The notes under the pieces were generated by a model. The model did no database searches, was not told the origin of the DNA, and worked only from the letters and a program-made list of their open reading frames with translations. 64,000 nucleotides of DNA from Terracoccus sp. 273MFTsu3.1 (GTDB lineage Bacteria > Actinomycetota > Actinomycetes > Actinomycetales > Dermatophilaceae), in the NCBI RefSeq assembly GCF_000383675.1, contig NZ_KB911821.1:248001-312000 (forward strand), written 5' to 3'. The stretch's first letter is position 1. Every line of letters starts with the position of its first letter. This document shows, in pieces, positions 62,856 through 64,000 of this stretch. A program made the translations under genes and the position numbers.

Positions 62856-64000
62856 TCAGCGCGGCCAGACGATGGTGACGTCCGCCGGCGACCCGGGTTG
62901 CCCGCTGGGCCGGGTGCGGTACTCCGGGACGCCGACGCACGTCCACAGCAGCCCGGCCACGTCCGTCCCGAGGAGGTGCGCGAGGTCGGAGTCGCGGAAG
63001 GTCATGCCCGACGCGGCCGCGCCCAACGCGTACGCCATGAGGTGGAGGCGACCCTCGGCGAGCCCGGCGAGCAGCTGGGCCTCGCGGTAGGCGTGGTCGT
63101 CGAGGTCGTCCAGGGGCGTGCCGCTCATGGCGACGAAGGCGGCGTCGCGGGCGAGTCCCTGCTCGAGGGCGGCCACGAAGAGCTCGTCGCGGACGGACTG
63201 TTCGTCGAGACGGCGCACGGGCGACGAGATGTCGGGCCACCGGTGGATGCCGGTGGGCACGTCGTCGACGCCGCTGACGCCGACCCAGTGCGGGACGTCG
63301 ATGCCGCGCAGCGAAGCGCTCATCGCGTCGACGAGCACGTGGCGCGGGAGCGACCGGTCGGGGTGGAGCCGACGGATCGACCCCTTGCTCACGACGACGG
63401 CATCGGTGCTGGGTCCTCCCTCGGCGGTGAGCGCGACCGGCGCCCCGCGCTCGAGCTCGGCGCCCAGGGTGCGCTGCTCTCCAGCACGTTGGGCAGCGGT
63501 GACGAGCGGGAACTCGAGACCGTCGGCGTCGTGGTGGCCCGACATCGGGTCGCCCGTCAGGTGCACGGCCGGGTCGCCCGGACCGAGGGCCACGAGGGCG
63601 ACCGGGAACTCGTGCACGCGGTCGGCGCCGACGAGGGCGGACACCTCGGCATCGGGGAAGGTCGTGAAGAGCCGTGCCGTCAGGCCCGCCGCGTCGGCGA
63701 GGGCGAGGGTCTGGGCCAGCATCGTGCCGGCATCCCAGTAGATGTGGCGGAAGCCGCGCTCGCGGTAGCGCCAGCCGGTGCGCCACGGCACCCCCGTCAC
63801 GACGACGGTCACGGCGTCGCCCGACGGCGCGGGGCCGAGGACGACGAGGGCGTGGGCCTCGGGGTCGTACCAGTACAGGCCCGGCTCGAGCCCCTCGACG
63901 TCCGCCCCGCGCGGCACGGCGACGTAGAGCTCGAGCGGGAAGCGGGCCCCGGCCGAGCCGGCGGCGCGGAAGAGCATGACCCCGCCGTCGGGGCGCGTCG
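62856..64000 (-). CDS. SagB-like nitroreductase-family protein (5' end cut by window edge)
   Basis: The ~380 visible residues hold two nitroreductase-like halves. VMLFRAAGSAGARFPLELYV, GLEPGLYWYDPEAHALVVLG, GFRHIYWDAGTMLAQTLALA and ALADAAGLTARLFTTFPDAE fit SagB-type FMN oxidoreductases. The second half has SSPVRRLDEQSVRDELFVAA and LHLMAYALGAAASGMTFRDS. Upstream in frame RPDGGVM is consistent with the family N-terminal glycine loop, so the start lies beyond 64000. SagB enzymes oxidise azolines in peptide natural products, but many members stand alone. No precursor or cyclodehydratase is seen here. Confidence 0.8.
   Translation of the reverse strand, partial: TRPDGGVMLFRAAGSAGARFPLELYVAVPRGADVEGLEPGLYWYDPEAHALVVLGPAPSGDAVTVVVTGVPWRTGWRYRERGFRHIYWDAGTMLAQTLALADAAGLTARLFTTFPDAEVSALVGADRVHEFPVALVALGPGDPAVHLTGDPMSGHHDADGLEFPLVTAAQRAGEQRTLGAELERGAPVALTAEGGPSTDAVVVSKGSIRRLHPDRSLPRHVLVDAMSASLRGIDVPHWVGVSGVDDVPTGIHRWPDISSPVRRLDEQSVRDELFVAALEQGLARDAAFVAMSGTPLDDLDDHAYREAQLLAGLAEGRLHLMAYALGAAASGMTFRDSDLAHLLGTDVAGLLWTCVGVPEYRTRPSGQPGSPADVTIVWPR

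Overview
The window is chromosomal DNA from a very GC-rich (roughly 70% or more by eye) actinobacterium. Gene order and content point to the Micrococcales, most plausibly the Intrasporangiaceae (Janibacter, Knoellia or Phycicoccus type). This rests on the ffh/rpsP/khpA/rimM, amtB-glnB-glnD, smc/ftsY, yceD-rpmF-rnc-mutM, ddl/gpsA/plsC and leuCD/IclR blocks, on coenzyme F420 genes (a cofC-type gene and an fgd), on an HU protein with a histone-H1-like tail, and on abundant GTG/TTG starts. The family assignment is inference. I see no phage genes, insertion sequences, CRISPR arrays, integrases or rRNA genes. Two tRNA genes are present. The gene at each window edge is cut (rimM at the left, a SagB-like nitroreductase at the right).

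Layout. 1-8.4 kb, minus strand: ffh at the upstream end and rpsP-khpA-rimM at the downstream end. Between them lie a three-gene envelope-type module (small His/Gly-rich protein, glutathionylspermidine-synthase-like ATP-grasp enzyme, DUF350 membrane protein), an alpha/beta hydrolase, an amidohydrolase and a GNAT fusion. 8.4-13.2 kb: a plus-strand Nudix gene, then the minus-strand nitrogen operon amtB-glnB-glnD. 13.3-18.6 kb, minus strand: smc, a 60-residue membrane protein and ftsY. 18.7-28.6 kb: mixed metabolic genes, including a PPOX flavoprotein, chorismate mutase, acylphosphatase, a surface acyltransferase, a MOSC protein, an M3 peptidase, an iron alcohol dehydrogenase and a ferredoxin reductase. 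28.6-30.7 kb: a sodium:solute symporter with a small partner. 30.8-38.5 kb: one long minus-strand run, FakA-like/recG/rsmD/coaD/yceD/rpmF/rnc/mutM. 38.6-46.1 kb: fructosamine kinase, rpmB, thiL, a RAM-domain protein, a DUF3515 lipoprotein, ddl, a trans-sulfuration enzyme, gpsA and plsC. 46.2-53.9 kb: cofC fusion, HU, leuD/leuC with a divergent IclR regulator, an L,D-transpeptidase, fgd and DUF4188. 53.9-58.5 kb: MerR, an MprF-like enzyme and a membrane hydrolase. 58.6-64 kb: tRNA-Glu, tRNA-Gln, HAD, GNAT, gltX, an FAH-family enzyme and the nitroreductase.

Most of the window is core housekeeping. The strongest unexplained signal is not a gene. The octamer GTATGCCG (reverse complement CGGCATAC) occurs about 33 times by hand count, on both strands, inside genes and between them. 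It is far above base-composition expectation and carries nearly all the TAT tyrosine codons I noticed. Other non-gene signals are a 9-bp-period GTCAC array in front of the small membrane gene between smc and ftsY, a perfect palindrome filling a 23-bp divergent gap, and clear operator-like dyads upstream of amtB, between leuC and its IclR regulator, and upstream of merR.

The only gene-free stretch over 300 bp is 58533-58956. It holds a terminator and the two tRNA genes. The next largest, 47852-48138, holds the leuCD terminator and presumably the HU promoter.
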